From: Crambe crambe
Lineage: Eukaryota; Porifera; Demospongiae; Poecilosclerida; Crambeidae
Direction of reading: 5' to 3'
NCBI GenBank assembly: GCA_963924555.1
Contig: OZ004585.1
Coordinates: forward strand, 8,944,556 to 9,008,555
DNA: 64,000 nt
Both the position numbers and the translations under genes were made by a program. A model generated the notes under the pieces. It searched no databases. It was not told where the DNA came from and was given only the letters and a program-made list of their open reading frames with translations. Of the stretch, positions 10,104 to 21,836 are shown piece after piece (the first letter of the stretch is position 1; each line of letters opens with the position of its first letter).

Positions 10104-12007
10104 CATGGGCAAGACTTTAGATGGTAGGTAAATCCAAAGTAAATACTAAGTGAGCTGTTCATTCTTGGCAGTGATTCTCTGTGAATTATTTTTTACATGG
10201 AGGCCATACAAGATCATTTTGGTTATTCTTAAGGAGAAGCATGGCATAAGAAGAAGGTAAGTATTTATCTGCTTTTAGACAATTTTATGAATAATTCCCT
10301 TTGATGTAATGAGGCACTATATCACGTAGTAACCACTTGCTAGGCCTGCAAGTGGTCAGGTATCTATGTGTCACAGTTAGAGACCTGTGGTTTCAACTTA
10401 GAGACCTGTGGTTGTCATAAGACTATACACAGTTTATACTATTGTCTAAGTCAGTTAGATCACTCCAGTGAGTGACTACTCTGTTTACAATAGACACCTC
10501 GGCTCCGCCTCGGTATCTATTATAAACCTCGTAGTCACTCACTGTCGTGATCTAACCTATACTTAGTACCGTATTGTAGAGCCAAGAAAAATACTTCCAG
10601 GTTGGTACAAGAGTCAGTATTAAACTGAAGCGAGTGTAGTAGGTAATGATCAAGTGTAGTTCTAATATCGATCAATCAATGTTTATAGTATGAGATGGCT
10701 GAAGCAGCAATTTCAGCATTTGGGACTTAGAAGGCGTAAGCCAGATCCTCCAGAAATATACATCCGCTACTTAATTAAGGTTAGTGTTATTTCTTAAAGC
10801 AAATCAATTATTAAATAATTACGTAGGCTGAACTGAGAACTTCCAGCTCTCTACTAAGTCTTGGTTATCGAGCTTTATGGAAGCTACTGCGTGATAAATA
10901 TGGTGTGGAGACTCAGAGGTAAGGTAGAAGTTCATATTTCAAAAATTATACATACTACTAGCTTTTTTAGGGATACTATAATGAGAATTTTAAAGGCTGA
11001 AGATCCTGTGTGCAGGCTTAGAAGACTTTATAAAACAAGGTATGCTGAGCATATGGCAATGTGCCAAGAAGCATGCTAATTAGATTGGTTCGTTTACTTA
11101 GGGACCAAACCATATTATGGCACGTGGATGGTTATGACAAATTGAGTCCCTATGGTTTCACAGTTCATGGTTGCATTGATGGGTTAGTTTTGAATAAAAT
11201 TGATTCCAAGTGAACTTAAGTTTGAAATGTGCCATCTAGATTCTCTAGGAAAATCTTATAGTTGAAACTTTCTCCCTCTAATCATAACCCTAAGTATATC
11301 TGTCGATACTACTTAGAACAACTAGAAGAGTTATCTGGTATGTTTCTGCTCTTATAATAGTATTAGTTATGTAATAACTATAGGATGTCCTTCTGTGGTA
11401 AGATCTGATTATGGTACAGAAAACTGCAATCTTGCAGCTGTCCAGCTTGCAATTAGGAGCCAGCATGATAACGAGTTAGCCGGAGAGAGAAGTTTTATAT
11501 ATGCACCATCCAAGCACAATGTGGTATGCTATTGTAGCTACATCAACTCAATGACATGCAGAGTTTGGTTTTAGAGAATAGAGGGGTGGTTGTCACAATT
11601 ACGACGAAGGAAGACTTATTTAAGACATTAGAAGATGGTTTGTTAGAGAAAGACAATGACTTTCAAAGGTAAATAACATCACATTATTGTTAATCAAGGT
11701 ATTGCTTGACTTATGTGAGCCTTTCTCTTGAATATGAGCTAGAAAATTGTCAAGTATTGGAACTCGCATCTTATGTGCAAGAATAAACAATTACAGACAC
11801 CTAGTGGTGTGCCTAATGAAATGTACGAGATGCCTGCACTGTATGGTGAGCCGTTGATATTGCTATAATATAGTAGCTATTGTTACTCTTTCAGGTAGTA
11901 GTGATCAGGTGAAGCCTTTTGATGTGGCTATATGGGTACATGCCATGTTAAATGAAAGTGAAACTTCATCCCCATTTCTGAGCATGAATTCTCAGACACG
12001 GGGATAA
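10104..12007 (+). CDS. IS3-like / rve-type integrase of the 8.3-kb element, probably inactive
   Basis: This is a multi-exon transposase gene. In order: MGKTLD plus FFTWRPYKIILVILKEKHG (10104-10258); MRWLKQQFQHLGLRRRK (about 10689-10780); and a helix-turn-helix-like part LGYRALWKLLRDKYG (10827-10918) followed by TIMRILKAEDP (10971-11039). The DDE core begins with ILWHVDGYDKLSPYGF and HGCIDG (about 11101-11183) and continues with PSVVRSDYGTENCN (11383-11520) and RIEGWLSQLRR (from 11576). The C-terminal part reads GVPNEMYEMPALYG (to 11845), then VKPFDVAIW to the stop at 12007. Asp in HVDG, Asp in RSDYG and Glu in RIEGW are the expected metal ligands. In the exon at 11576-11669, RIEGWLSQLRR and the following FKTLEDGLLEKD lie in different frames, which indicates an inactivating indel. 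A repeat copy (10265-10580) sits in one intron. Confidence 0.75.
10265..10580. repeat. non-autonomous repeat, single-orientation copy in an integrase intron
   Basis: The segment from TTAGACAATTTTATGAATAA to ATCTAACCTATACTTAG recurs, largely as a foldback, at 12963-13560. It contains a palindrome around CACCTCGGCTCCGCCTCGG. Confidence 0.8.
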
Positions 12008-12238
12008 CATAAATCCTTCCAATATCCGTGCATTCTATTGTTTCTTGAGTCTTTAGGAACCACCTTCATTTCTAACTGAATAGGTAGTATCAGTAACTTT
12101 TGAGTATCTATAATTATTGAACTTTTGTCAGATGAGATTGAACTTTCATTAATTAAAAAAAAATGCCAGAATGGACATTATCATACGAGATTGAGTTTTA
12201 CTACATGTAATTAAATGTCAATAGATTTGTTGCGTAGA

Positions 12239-14426
12239 TCACTTTTCCCATAGGGACATTACCTGGTGGAAGCAATAATATTGATACATGTGGCCACTAT
12301 ACAGTGAACACATACCTCAGCAGCAGATGGCCTCTTGCTATGTGCTCGTAGGCACTCTTTTTGGATTTCAAAAAGAGATAAACATTCTGCCTGGGCAAGT
12401 CGAGGGTCATGAAGCTTCTTAAATTTATCATATGATAATAAATCTTCCTGAATGTGGTCCACCTGTCAAAACCAAATGCTGAATAATTCCAAGATATAAC
12501 TGTGGTTCTCTTACCAGTTTCTGGTCATCCCTATGCTTATCAAACACATATTGGCCTGTAAAGGTTTCTAATATCACCTGTGCAAAAAGATATAATATAA
12601 ATGACATATAATGACTTGAGTATAGAACAGACCATTCCATAACAGTAAACATCACTACGGTCACTGAAGTGACCAGATGTGACCTCAGATGGGTAGTACC
12701 CTTCCGAACGGGCAATAGCTAAAGACGAAAACATAGTTTTGCCATGTGATAATTGTGGCAATTCAGTAGCAAATCCAAAGTCAGCTAACTTCCCGTGCAT
12801 TGAACAATCTAGCAAAATGTTGGCTCTGTAAAAATAAATAAAAACCAGGCTTACATAGCAGTACTGACTTGCAAGTTGGCTGTCTGATGCAAAATCTATA
12901 AAGTGCTTGAATAGATGTGGCTTTCCTTAATAAATAATTTGCAGACAACTAACTTGAAATTCTAAGTATAGGTTAGATCATGACAGTGAGTGACTACTAG
13001 GTTTACATTAGACAATTTTATGAATAATTCGATCCCTTTGATGTAATGAGGTACTATATCATGTAGTAACCACTTCCTAGGCCTGCAAGTGGTCAGGTAT
13101 CTATGTGTCACAGTTAGAGACCTGTGGTTTCATACATATATAAATTTCAAAATAAAAAAAAATAAAAATAGAGACCTGTGGTTGTCATAAGACTATACAC
13201 AGTTTATACTATTGTCTAAGTCAGTTAGATCACTCCAGTGAGTGACTACTCTGTTTACAATAGACACCTCGGCTCCGCCTCGGTATCTATTGTAAACCTG
13301 TAGTCGCTCACTGTCGTGCTGTACATAGATACAGAGGCGGAGTGGAGGTGTCTATTGTAAACAGAGTAGTCACTCACTGGAGTGATCTAACCGACTTAGA
13401 CAATAGTATAAACTGTGTATAGTCTTATGACAACCACAGGTCTCTCTAACTATGACACATAGATACCTGACCACTTGCAGGCCTAGCAAGTGGTTACTAC
13501 ATGATATAGCTAGTGCCTCATTACATCAAAAAATTGTCTAAGATCAAAGTTAACACCCTACCCATACAGCTGGACCACAGGGCTGAGACTACAAGGCACG
13601 AGGGCGGAGTGTTTATCCAGCTACAGTGGATTTCAGCTGAGTTGTCCATAGACTTCAGAAATAGGAGTGTCTTAGTTGTTTACATAATGTTATTGTGATA
13701 AACCACCATTGTGGTTTTGGTTACAGGTCAAAGTACAATTTTGGCTCCAAGTAGCTTTTTAGCCATGGCTAACTTTAACTACTTCTCTCACTATCGCCAT
13801 CCACACAGACCTCCATCTAAGGTCTTCAGAGTAGGCTCTGGGCATCTCTAACTCCTAAAAAATAGCTACCAATGTAAACTGCTAAGACACTCCTATATCT
13901 GAAATCTATGGACAACTCAGCTGAAATCCACTGTAGCTGTGAATACACAACAGTGATCTAGTATCAGCTTTTCATTTTTCCCAGGCTCCAAGGTTGAAGT
14001 AATTCTTAAACTCACTGGAAAAGTTGTTCATAAGTTTTCATACAAGCATTTCCAATAACAGTTGGACAACTGAAGTGAAAAGCATCTTGACTACTTTCCC
14101 TCTACCATCAGAGTGCAATTATAGGGTATGCTTAAACAGGTCACCTTGTTTAAGAACTATAGCTATGACCTTGACCCAGTGGTATCTTTGGCAAAATCCT
14201 GCTCCAGCAATTCTCTGTACTCAAATTACTACAAATGTCTGGAAGAGTTTAGATAGTTCCACCACTTGAAGGGACTGAGATATTTGGAAACTATCATTTT
14301 GCAGGATTTCCCCCTCACTGGCAGCCAGAATCTAATAGTAAACAGACAAGCTAGCAAGTAGTACTTATTGACATGGGCAACTCAGGACCAGCCTGACACA
14401 CCAGAAATGCTTGTTGGAGTGTACTG

Positions 14427-14462
<36 letters not shown>

Positions 14463-16344
14463 TAAATGAAACATATTTCAACCCACGATTTGATATCTTG
14501 ATGAATCATTGGTGGAGATGAACTGTGCAAGTACACTAGTCCTCTACAAGTATCCTTCAAAATTGAATATCTCTGCTCCCATGTGAGAGGTGCCTCGTCC
14601 TGCAAGGGAAGCTGAATTTCAGAATTCTAATTATTAGACCAACAGGCAGCTGCTATCACCTTTGCACTCCCATATAAAGTATCTCATACAGACATGCTGT
14701 ATATACCTTAAATTTGTGTATCTTATCATATAAACTGCCATTGATCATTAATTCATAAACTAAAGCTTGAGGTTTCAGACAAAAGCCACAGAGTTGCAAT
14801 ATATTAGGGTGCCGAAACCTGCAGGATTGAGTGAAATCAAGGTTAATTCTTAATGTTGAGTACTTTATACCTTGTTAATGCTGTCACTTCTGACTGCATT
14901 TGTGCAGCTGGCTGACACTTCATTAAAGCATTTTGCCCCACCTGCCATAGATTGAATAACCTTTAATAACCTTTGTCATGCATGCCATAGTAAGATGATA
15001 ATTATTATACACACTGATGTCAAAACTTTCACTGCCACCTCCATACATCCTCTGACTGATCCCCGATATACACTGCCAAAACCACCCCTACCGAGAAGAT
15101 TCCTCTTGCTATAATCATTTGTAGCTTTTGCAAGCTCTGCACCATCAAATTGCATGCAGTTACCTAATAATAGCAATAAATAATGTTACTTGGCCAAAGA
15201 TGACAAGCACAAACATACCAGCTTCAATCTTAGGCCCTGGTTTTCGACTACTCCTTGGTTGGTGCTGATTCTCTACTAATAGTTTCTGTCTCTTACCTAT
15301 CGTAATAGTTATCACTTATTGCACGGTTTCTAATAAACTGTGCATACTTTGCTTGATTACAACTTTTGCAGGAATGAAATCCTCATCAGATGGCACAGAG
15401 ATAATGGCACCTTTACCCATAGATTGAACTGCAGGATTATGAGTGAACTGACCAGATACATTACTTGGGATGGCTTCGGTGGAATCTTTCTGGGAGGATG
15501 GTGGTTCCTCATAAGGACCACCGAAAGGGAGAGTAGAAGCAATCAAATCATCTTCTTTTGCATCTTGATATGTGGAATAGCCACTAGAACCTGCAAGTAT
15601 ATTTTCTGAATAAAGTGTTTTTGTACCTCTTAATGACTTACATCCCATCTTTTCACATCTATCCTATACAAACATAAATTATGTATCAAGGGCATAGCCA
15701 TAGGCTTTCTGAAGTTAACCTACCTCAATGTAGCCAATCCCAAGCCGCACTTCGGTTTTATGAATCCTGCGCAAGTATTTTCCAAAATTCCAATCAGGAC
15801 TGTCTGAGATAATGGCACCAGAAAGGTTAAAAAGTGACAGCACCTGACCACCATGCTGGCAGCTCAATTGGAATGCACTACGGGAACGTTCTAATAGTTG
15901 GTTATAATTGTCTGAAGAATCTGCCATCACTTCAATTGAAGCCCCATCACGTCCATATGCACCTCTTCTCCCCTTCTTCGTCATACATACACTAACCTAG
16001 CACAACAATTTATGGTTCTAGCTAGGTTTAGCTATTAATTTTTTAAAAAATTACTGTAACGTGATTATCATCCAATCTTCCTTTGCCTTTTTTAAGACGA
16101 TTTTTCTGTTTTATCTGTAGGGCTTTCCCTCTAGCTATAAGGGAAGCTGGATCTAGAGAAGGTGCTATAAAAGCAAGAGGATCAATTTAATACCATTAAT
16201 AGCTCTATTATAGCTATACTTACAAACTGGAGATACTGCTTCTCCACCTAAGGCGGCCTCGATCTCTGTAGCAAACCTTTTAGTAATGTCCAATACCTTG
16301 CGCTTATCCATGTCCACGCCACCGCGGCTGTTGCAGACACGCAT
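12239..16344 (-). CDS. IRAK/Pelle-like protein kinase inside the transposon
   Basis: This is a minus-strand gene of about a dozen exons. The N-terminal exons (16344-15720) read MDKRKVLDITKRFATEIEAA and later YNQLLERSRSAFQLS, and are not recognised. A Ser/Pro-rich linker (15316-15665) follows, and then the kinase. Its motifs are a glycine loop LGRGGFGSVYRG and AVKVL (15018-15165), EVTALTRFRHPNI (about 14810-14940), and ALVYELMINGSLYDK (about 14710-14800). These are followed by TWEQRYSILKDTCRGLVYLH with HQDIKS (14486-14600), a DFG-containing exon KLADFGFA (12631-12826), VILETFTGQYVFD (12517-12578), a helical exon (12317-12462), and a last exon ending VMSLWEK at 12239. A Tyr in the gatekeeper position and the HxDIKS loop are IRAK/Pelle/plant RLK hallmarks. 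The ATP and catalytic residues are kept, so it may be active. I see no Death domain. Start choice: ATG 16344 or 16311. Confidence 0.7.
12963..13560. repeat. long foldback element in a kinase intron
   Basis: The arms 13009-13295 and 13310-13560 are imperfect reverse complements, carrying ACCACTTGCAGGCCTAGCAA-type sequence in both orientations. They meet near 13300-13320. An A-rich insertion near 13150 interrupts one arm. The unit is shared with 10265-10580. Confidence 0.85.
13561..14310. other. rest of the long kinase intron
   Basis: No coding signal is recognised. Two stretches, near 13620-13670 and 13880-13935, carry CAGCTGAATTCC-like text in opposite orientation (TTTCAGCTGAGTTGTCCATAG and its complement), so another imperfect inverted pair spans about 13610-13940. 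Confidence 0.5.
14430..14462. repeat. (CA)n/(GA)n microsatellite
   Basis: ACACACACACA is followed directly by a run of AG dinucleotides, in an intron of the kinase gene. Confidence 0.9.
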
Positions 16345-16414
16345 TGCAGTGCAGTAACTGCAAACACGCGTACGTTGTTCGTAATAATAATTATGACGTC
16401 GACATCACTATGTA

Positions 16415-17113
16415 CCTTGCTGAGCTCGAGGAGTCATTGCTTGAACAGCTTCATCAGCCTTGAGATATCATATATTTTATTATAACATCAACATCATGCA
16501 TAGCCTACCTTATCGTATTCCACGTTAGCCACATCCATGTACAATCTTATGACTACCTCGGGGACTAAAACATCCATTACATACCCAAATAACTAGGTAT
16601 ACAACCTTGTATAATATCATAGATTATGGTAGCTATAGCTATACTTTCTACCTTCATATCATTTGGACAAAATGTCTTCAACATTTGTGAAGCTACCAGC
16701 TCATGTTGCTGTTCCGTTAAGTGGAGTCTAGAGCAGCATAGTTTTAGTGCTGCTATAGAGAGAATTTAAATATATAATTATAGCTGTGTAAACAAATGAT
16801 GGGTGGGAGAAAACTTGATTACTGTAGCTACAACAACATACCCCTTTTCTTAGGTGGCCCATTTTTAAAGACACTGTGCCTCCATGAGTAAATCTACAAA
16901 TTAAACAACTAAGTTATAAATATAAATTTCCTGAGTAGGCTAACTATCACCTTTTCGGCTTTAATATCTAACACAACTTTATTTAACTGGTCGACCTTGG
17001 CCAGTAACTCGCATTCCTGATCTAGCAGAGAAAAAACAACAACAAACTAGCTAATGTAGCTGTTATACGACATGGAGCAACATAGAGTTAGCTAGCTTAC
17101 TGGCCAAAGACAT
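16415..17113 (-). CDS. small multi-exon gene at the right end of the 8.3-kb element, unrecognised
   Basis: The exons are MSLA (from 17113), ECELLAKVDQLNKVVLDIKA (about 16958-17023), YSWRHSVFKNGPPKKR (about 16850-16898), and CCSRLHLTEQQHELVASQML (about 16653-16755). They continue with FGYVMDVLVPEVVIRLYMDV (about 16510-16592) and EAVQAMTPRAQQ (about 16415-16460). Each junction has GT and AG on the minus strand in matching phase. The second exon looks coiled-coil. I do not recognise the family. It could be an accessory transposon protein or the 5' part of the kinase transcription unit. The obvious acceptor at about 16365 joins in a frame that does not lead into the kinase frame, so I keep it separate. 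Confidence 0.45.
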
Positions 17114-17261
17114 AGCTGACAAGGGGGACGGACCTTCGTTCTTTGTAATAGGTACGACTAGTATACCACGACAAGCGCGCGCATGCTCAGTTTACTCAAG
17201 GTCATCAAGCAAGCCTAGCGCCTAGGAACGTTAGGATGACGTCGTTAGATTCATAATAATG

Positions 17262-17779
17262 TCAGTTCGGAATTTACTTCTTTAGTTCGGAATTTCACTG
17301 CGGAGTTTTCTTCAGTTCGGAATTTTCACTGCGGAGATTTTTCAGTTCGGAATTTTACTACGGAAGGTTCTTCAGTTCGGAATTTTCGTTTCGGAGGTTT
17401 TTCAGTTCGGAATCTTCACTGCGGAGGTTTTTCAGTTCGGAATTTTACTACGGAAGGTTCTTCAGTTCGGAATTTTCGTTTCGGAGGTTTTTCAGTTCGG
17501 AATTTTCACTGCGGAGGGTTCTTCAGTTCGGAATTTCACTGCGGAGTTTTCTTCAGTTCGGAATTAGTCTGGCGTCAGTTCGGAATTTCATTCTTCAGTT
17601 CGGAATTTTCGTTTCGGAGGTTTTTCAGTTCGGAATTTTCACTGCGGAGGGTTCTTCAGTTCGGAATTTTCACTGCGGAGGGTTCTTCAGTTCGGAATTT
17701 TCACTGCGGAAGGTTCTTCAGTTCGGAATTTCGTTTCGGATCCCAAAATCGCTAGAAATTGCCCTTCTCGGCTTCCATA
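17262..17779. repeat. right terminal and subterminal repeat array
   Basis: This is the inverted counterpart of 9494-10020, with TTCAGTTCGGAATTTTCACT variants ending at GGCTTCCATA. It holds at least one more repeat unit near the tip than the left side. Confidence 0.9.
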
Positions 17780-17785
17780 GCATGT
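17780..17785. repeat. 6-bp target-site duplication GCATGT, right
   Basis: It matches 9488-9493. Host intron sequence related to 36470-36490 resumes directly after it. Confidence 0.85.
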
Positions 17786-20700
17786 AGCACACACCTTGGC
17801 AAGATTCTGAGTGAATTCTGATAGAGCTCGAAAGGAAGTACTGAGATATATGGGACATGTCTGGGGTATCTTGGTCTGTAAGAATGGTAAGGTGTCATTA
17901 AAACATAAATGTCAGATTGAAATCATACAATAGTTTGCAGGTGAGTTGATCCTTCATCATCTTCCTTGATCATCCAGATTCTCTCACTCCTTCGTCCTAT
18001 CATATAAGATGTATATCAATTTTGAGTTATCAAAAAATCATCACTAAAGTGCAAGCCTTACCTATCTCAAATGTGGAAGGTATTTGGGTACCAAGAAATA
18101 TCTCCTTAGCAGCTGCTATGTTATCAGGTGTTTTCCAGCTTTCAGTTGGAGTAAGAACGTTTTTATCTCTCTTCTCTTTCTTTCTTGTTTTCTTTTCCCC
18201 CACTACTTTATCTCTAACTTGTTTAAGTAAATCACTAGCTCCAGAAGATAAAGCCTATAATTATTATTATAAAGTAAACCAGTTCTGCTATGAATGATTG
18301 AGCACTAACTTCAAATTCTGTTGGACGTGAATGCTGAGTGGCCATGAACTGTGCAATACCTGCAATCTAAATAAAAGCATGTAATTAGCTTTAGTGATAA
18401 TTAAAGAGTGTACAGTGTATGTTTAGGTTACCTCTTCCATCAGAGCTACATAATCCTTATCGCTTCTGCTGATAGCAAAGATTCTTCTGAGAACTTTTTT
18501 CATTTCACCATCCTCCACTTTCTGATAGTCCTCATCAGTAGGGAACACATGTCCAGGTTCAAACCCACATGCCATTTCAAATATCACATGACCTGAAAAG
18601 CACAGTTATTTGTAGCTACTATACTCAAAGCCACCCTTATAATTATGGTTAAGATTATTATTTCAAAGGGAAAACCCACCTGGACTATCATTATTGCACT
18701 CACCAAACATAATTCCATCAATATGTCTCAAGCAATCTTCTTGCTCAATGCCTCGGTAAAGGCGTGTCCTGTATCCTAGCAACACATTCTCATAGCCTCC
18801 TAGTTTAATGCCCTCTTTAGTGATGAAGATATTTCCAGTGTGCACATTGCCCAGTGGAGGGAAACCAAGCTTATACAGGGACAGAAATGTCTGCAATGCA
18901 TATGGAAAATAATAAATATAAAAACATGATGATACTTATACCTCTGACAGTTCTCTTCCATACTTAAATATTAGTGTCTTCTCAAGTGGGGTTTTTTTCA
19001 AATCCTTTCTTTTCCAATCCAATGTAGGATCAGCACACTGTTAGGTATGTGTAATGTTCATAGCACATTAACAGAATGAGTACTGAGGTACACTAAACAT
19101 ACATCATTCAGTTTATCTCTCAGTGAACCATCCTCTCTGAAAGGTTGAACAATAAACACATGATCCTTAAAGACTTTTAGATCCCATATAGGATGGATGT
19201 GAGGATGCTATAATATAATTTGCTATTGTTAGATCCAATCAGGACTTAGAGGAAAATTATACCCTAACCTGTATAATTTTCTTCAGTATCTCAAGCATAA
19301 GGTCAGTTATTGTAGTGTCAAGCTCAAATAGACATTTCTTTGATATTGGAGCCTACAATTTTAGTAGTATGAATAGAGCCATTAGCTGTCATGTTGAGGA
19401 TTGTACACAATTAGCTACCTGTGTCACCAAGATTGGTGATCCGCCCTCAAGTGACTCTCCTCTATGCCAATATTTGTTTAACCTGCATCCTGCCACATAC
19501 ATGCACATGAAAATTAGCTTGTTAATCTGAGTTGATGCACACATTAGCCTCGTCCCCAGGCCCTCCTTGTAATTATGATTGTGGAGGGCCTGGTACACAA
19601 AGTCACGTGGGGATAGAATGGGGTAGAACCGACTTAATTGGGTGTGGGCAGTGCATGAGAGCATTATGACCCTGCCCACGCATTTGGGTTACTTGGCAAT
19701 TGGACTGGAGTCTACTGGATCAACTCAAGGCACCAGGTGTTCAGAAGAACTGCTGTTTCGCTACAACCAATTTGCTACGACCATACAACCAATTTAATAA
19801 CACTTGTGAAGGATTCTGAGGCCGATCTATCTTAGTCTGGCATTGCCAGCCCAGCTTTTCTTCTTTTTTGGGGAGGGGGAAGAAAAAAAGCTGGCTGACT
19901 ACATCTATCTATGATCCAGCTAAGCCTAAAGGGATGAACAAAATCTAGACTACTTGATAGCTTACTAGCTAATGATAAGCAGCTCCAATACTATCTGCTG
20001 CTAGGCTAGTAAAGCGTAGCATGCACGTGAATTCAGTAGCAGCTCAACGCCTCTTCAGGCCTGGCCATGTATTCGTGCGTGGTCATACATCATGGTCGCA
20101 TTCAAATGCTCACGGCTAGGCACACATGACATGATAGCTCACTATGACTCACCTAAAGAAGAAATCTGGCCTTGTTTACAGTATCTAGACTCTGAAAAGA
20201 ATCCAAGAAAATTCCTCTCAGCTTGGCCTATAGACAAATTTAGCACATGCATGGCTATACATGCAAAGAAGCTACAATTTACTTATAACTGATATTTCTT
20301 TTTTTATTTGTCCCTGAGGAGTCCAACTAGAACTCAAATCCATCATTTCTGTCATTGTCCCATAACCTGGAAGTAAAACATAATAATAAAGATACCGCAT
20401 GGAACTGTTGATTCTGTTTACAAAGTTATTCACAAGGGATCAACATACAGACCTAAGTGGTGTCTGACCAGCATAATAGACAACTACTTCATTATAACTT
20501 TCATTACCATGCAGTATACTTGACGTCTCAAGAATATGTTGATACTCTAATGAACCTAAAAAAGAAATAAAAGGACTACAACTGAAATATAAAATACAGT
20601 GATTATGTATGACATACTATAGCAATGACAACATCTTTTACTGCGACAGCAACATCTTTTGTAATGGCAGCAAGAATGAAGTCTTGTACAATGACATAAG

Positions 20701-20938
20701 CAGCAAATCACCACCATCAGCACTACTAGCACCATCACCATAGCTACGACTGCTACACCACCTATAGCATAACACTACAGGAAGAAATATAATTATTATA
20801 ATAAAGAAATAAATACTGCAGATCGAATTAGTGACCATATCATAGCTGAATACCTTTGTGTCTACATGATACCATACTTCATCACAAGGTACTGATTCAT
20901 TAATTCGACAAAAGTCCATTAATTTGCTTGGAATGCAA
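17786..20938 (-). CDS. 5' half (membrane part and first kinase-like domain) of the array gene split by a transposon
   Basis: In transcription order: CIPSKLMDFCRINESVPCDE (20854-20938); a transmembrane exon AIGGVAVVAMVMVLVVLMVV followed by a Cys/His-rich stretch (about 20600-20765); a linker; QAERNFLGFFSESR (about 20155-20235); and LFELDTT-type text (about 19270-19350). Then come KEDGSLRDKLN-like sequence (about 19100-19200), DPTLDWKRKDLKKTPLEKTL (about 18955-19040), GFPPLGNVHTGNIFI with LGGYENVLLGY (about 18705-18893), GHVIFEMACGFEPGHVFPTD (about 18435-18594), and a linker exon (about 18060-18255). The last exon before the transposon ends near 17800. No repeat-rich ectodomain exon is found upstream; homology to the complete copy ends near 21000, before a MITE at 21108. 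A 575-bp element (19545-20119) sits in another intron. Confidence 0.65.
19545..20119. mobile_element. 575-bp non-autonomous element with 8-bp duplication GCACACAT
   Basis: GCACACAT occurs at 19537-19544 and 20120-20127, and the paralogous intron (near 5660-5670) has the empty site. The ends are TAGCCTCG and CACGGCTAG, so the inverted ends are short. Inside is a hairpin around CAGCCCAGCTTTTCTTC at 19845-19900, a motif that recurs at 39082-39105. No coding sequence is seen. Confidence 0.65.
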
Positions 20939-21836
20939 CCTATTAAAAGAAAAATATCTTAGGAGGTCCAGTTAGCTACACACATGTAGATACTAAGCAA
21001 ATAATAATTTTTCACTGTTATCATGTCTTATAAAAATAAATTGTTAGCTATAGAAATTAATACTATGTGAGCTCTACAGATTTAGCCAACTAGCTATCAT
21101 GCGATTGCATAGTTGCCAACCGTCCCGATTTGGCCGGGACACTCACGATATTATAGCTCTTGTCCCGGTCCCGCCCGACATAGTGCTTTAACAATGACTT
21201 GTCCCGACAGATAGAGCTACAAGGTAGTCTCGCGGGCCAAGGAAAGAACTAAGTCTGCCCCGCGAGATAGTCTCCCTTCCCTCGCAGTTGGTAAGGGTTG
21301 ACTACGCGAGACTAAGGTCTAGGTCTATCATTCCCGGTCCCAAGTTTAATCAAAATGGGCGTGTTTAATTAAAAAGTGGGCGTGGTCTAGAAAATTTCGC
21401 GCGCGCACAGGCTGTCCCTATATTCCATTTCCAGAAGTTGGCAACTATGGGATTGGTTGGGCCGAAATTGAAATGTAATCCACAGATCACTGAAGCTCTA
21501 CAATTTGCTATATTTGTTTTGTTTTTTGATTGATAGCTACTTAATAATTAACCTTGCTTTTCCTAAAATATTGGTCAGGGCTGGCCTGACCTGTTCCACC
21601 GCCTATGCAGTATGTACCTAACCCTATATACCTGTATGCTTTTGTTCTTGTCCATAGGTGTGGGGAAGCTGTAGCAGTAATAGTGATACCACTGTGATCG
21701 TCCATAACATTACTGCCTCCCCCAATAATCGAGCCATCTTTACACAGCACTTTTTTATCCCGGATGAAATCCAGCCTACATCCGGATGTCGGATAAGTAA
21801 ACGGCTGGTATAATAAATTAATGTAACCACACCTCC
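20939..21836. other. intergenic region with MITE and dispersed repeat
   Basis: No gene is recognised. The region holds a MITE (21108-21449) and the second copy of the dispersed repeat (about 21630-21745). The minus-strand frames across 21541-21846 lie inside this repeat and are not shared as frames by other copies. Confidence 0.5.
21108..21449. mobile_element. MITE with CATAGTTGCCAAC inverted ends
   Basis: CATAGTTGCCAAC at the left and GTTGGCAACTATG at the right enclose 342 bases rich in TCCCGG-type sequence. The target duplication is unclear: GATTG lies on the left and GGATTGG on the right. Confidence 0.7.

Larger units (their letters stand above)
9494..17779. mobile_element. 8.3-kb IS3EU-like integrase DNA transposon carrying a protein kinase gene
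   Basis: The ends are inverted: TATGGAAGCCGAGAAGGGCA on the left and its complement on the right. Both are followed inward by about 500 bases of related tandem repeats in opposite orientation, and the whole is bracketed by the direct repeat GCATGT. Inside are an integrase gene (10104-12007, plus), an IRAK-like kinase gene (12239-16344, minus) and a small coiled-coil-like gene (16415-17113, minus). Element termini of the TAY...RTA kind and 6-bp duplications are, as I recall, features of IS3EU transposons, and the integrase has an IS3-like helix-turn-helix followed by a DDE core. The class assignment is therefore reasonable but not proven. The integrase copy looks frameshifted, so this copy is probably not autonomous now. 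Confidence 0.8.

Noticed and set aside
15340..15609. Plus-strand open frame opposite the kinase linker
   Set aside because: It overlaps a minus-strand exon series with good splice sites leading into the kinase domain; no family was recognised on the plus strand.
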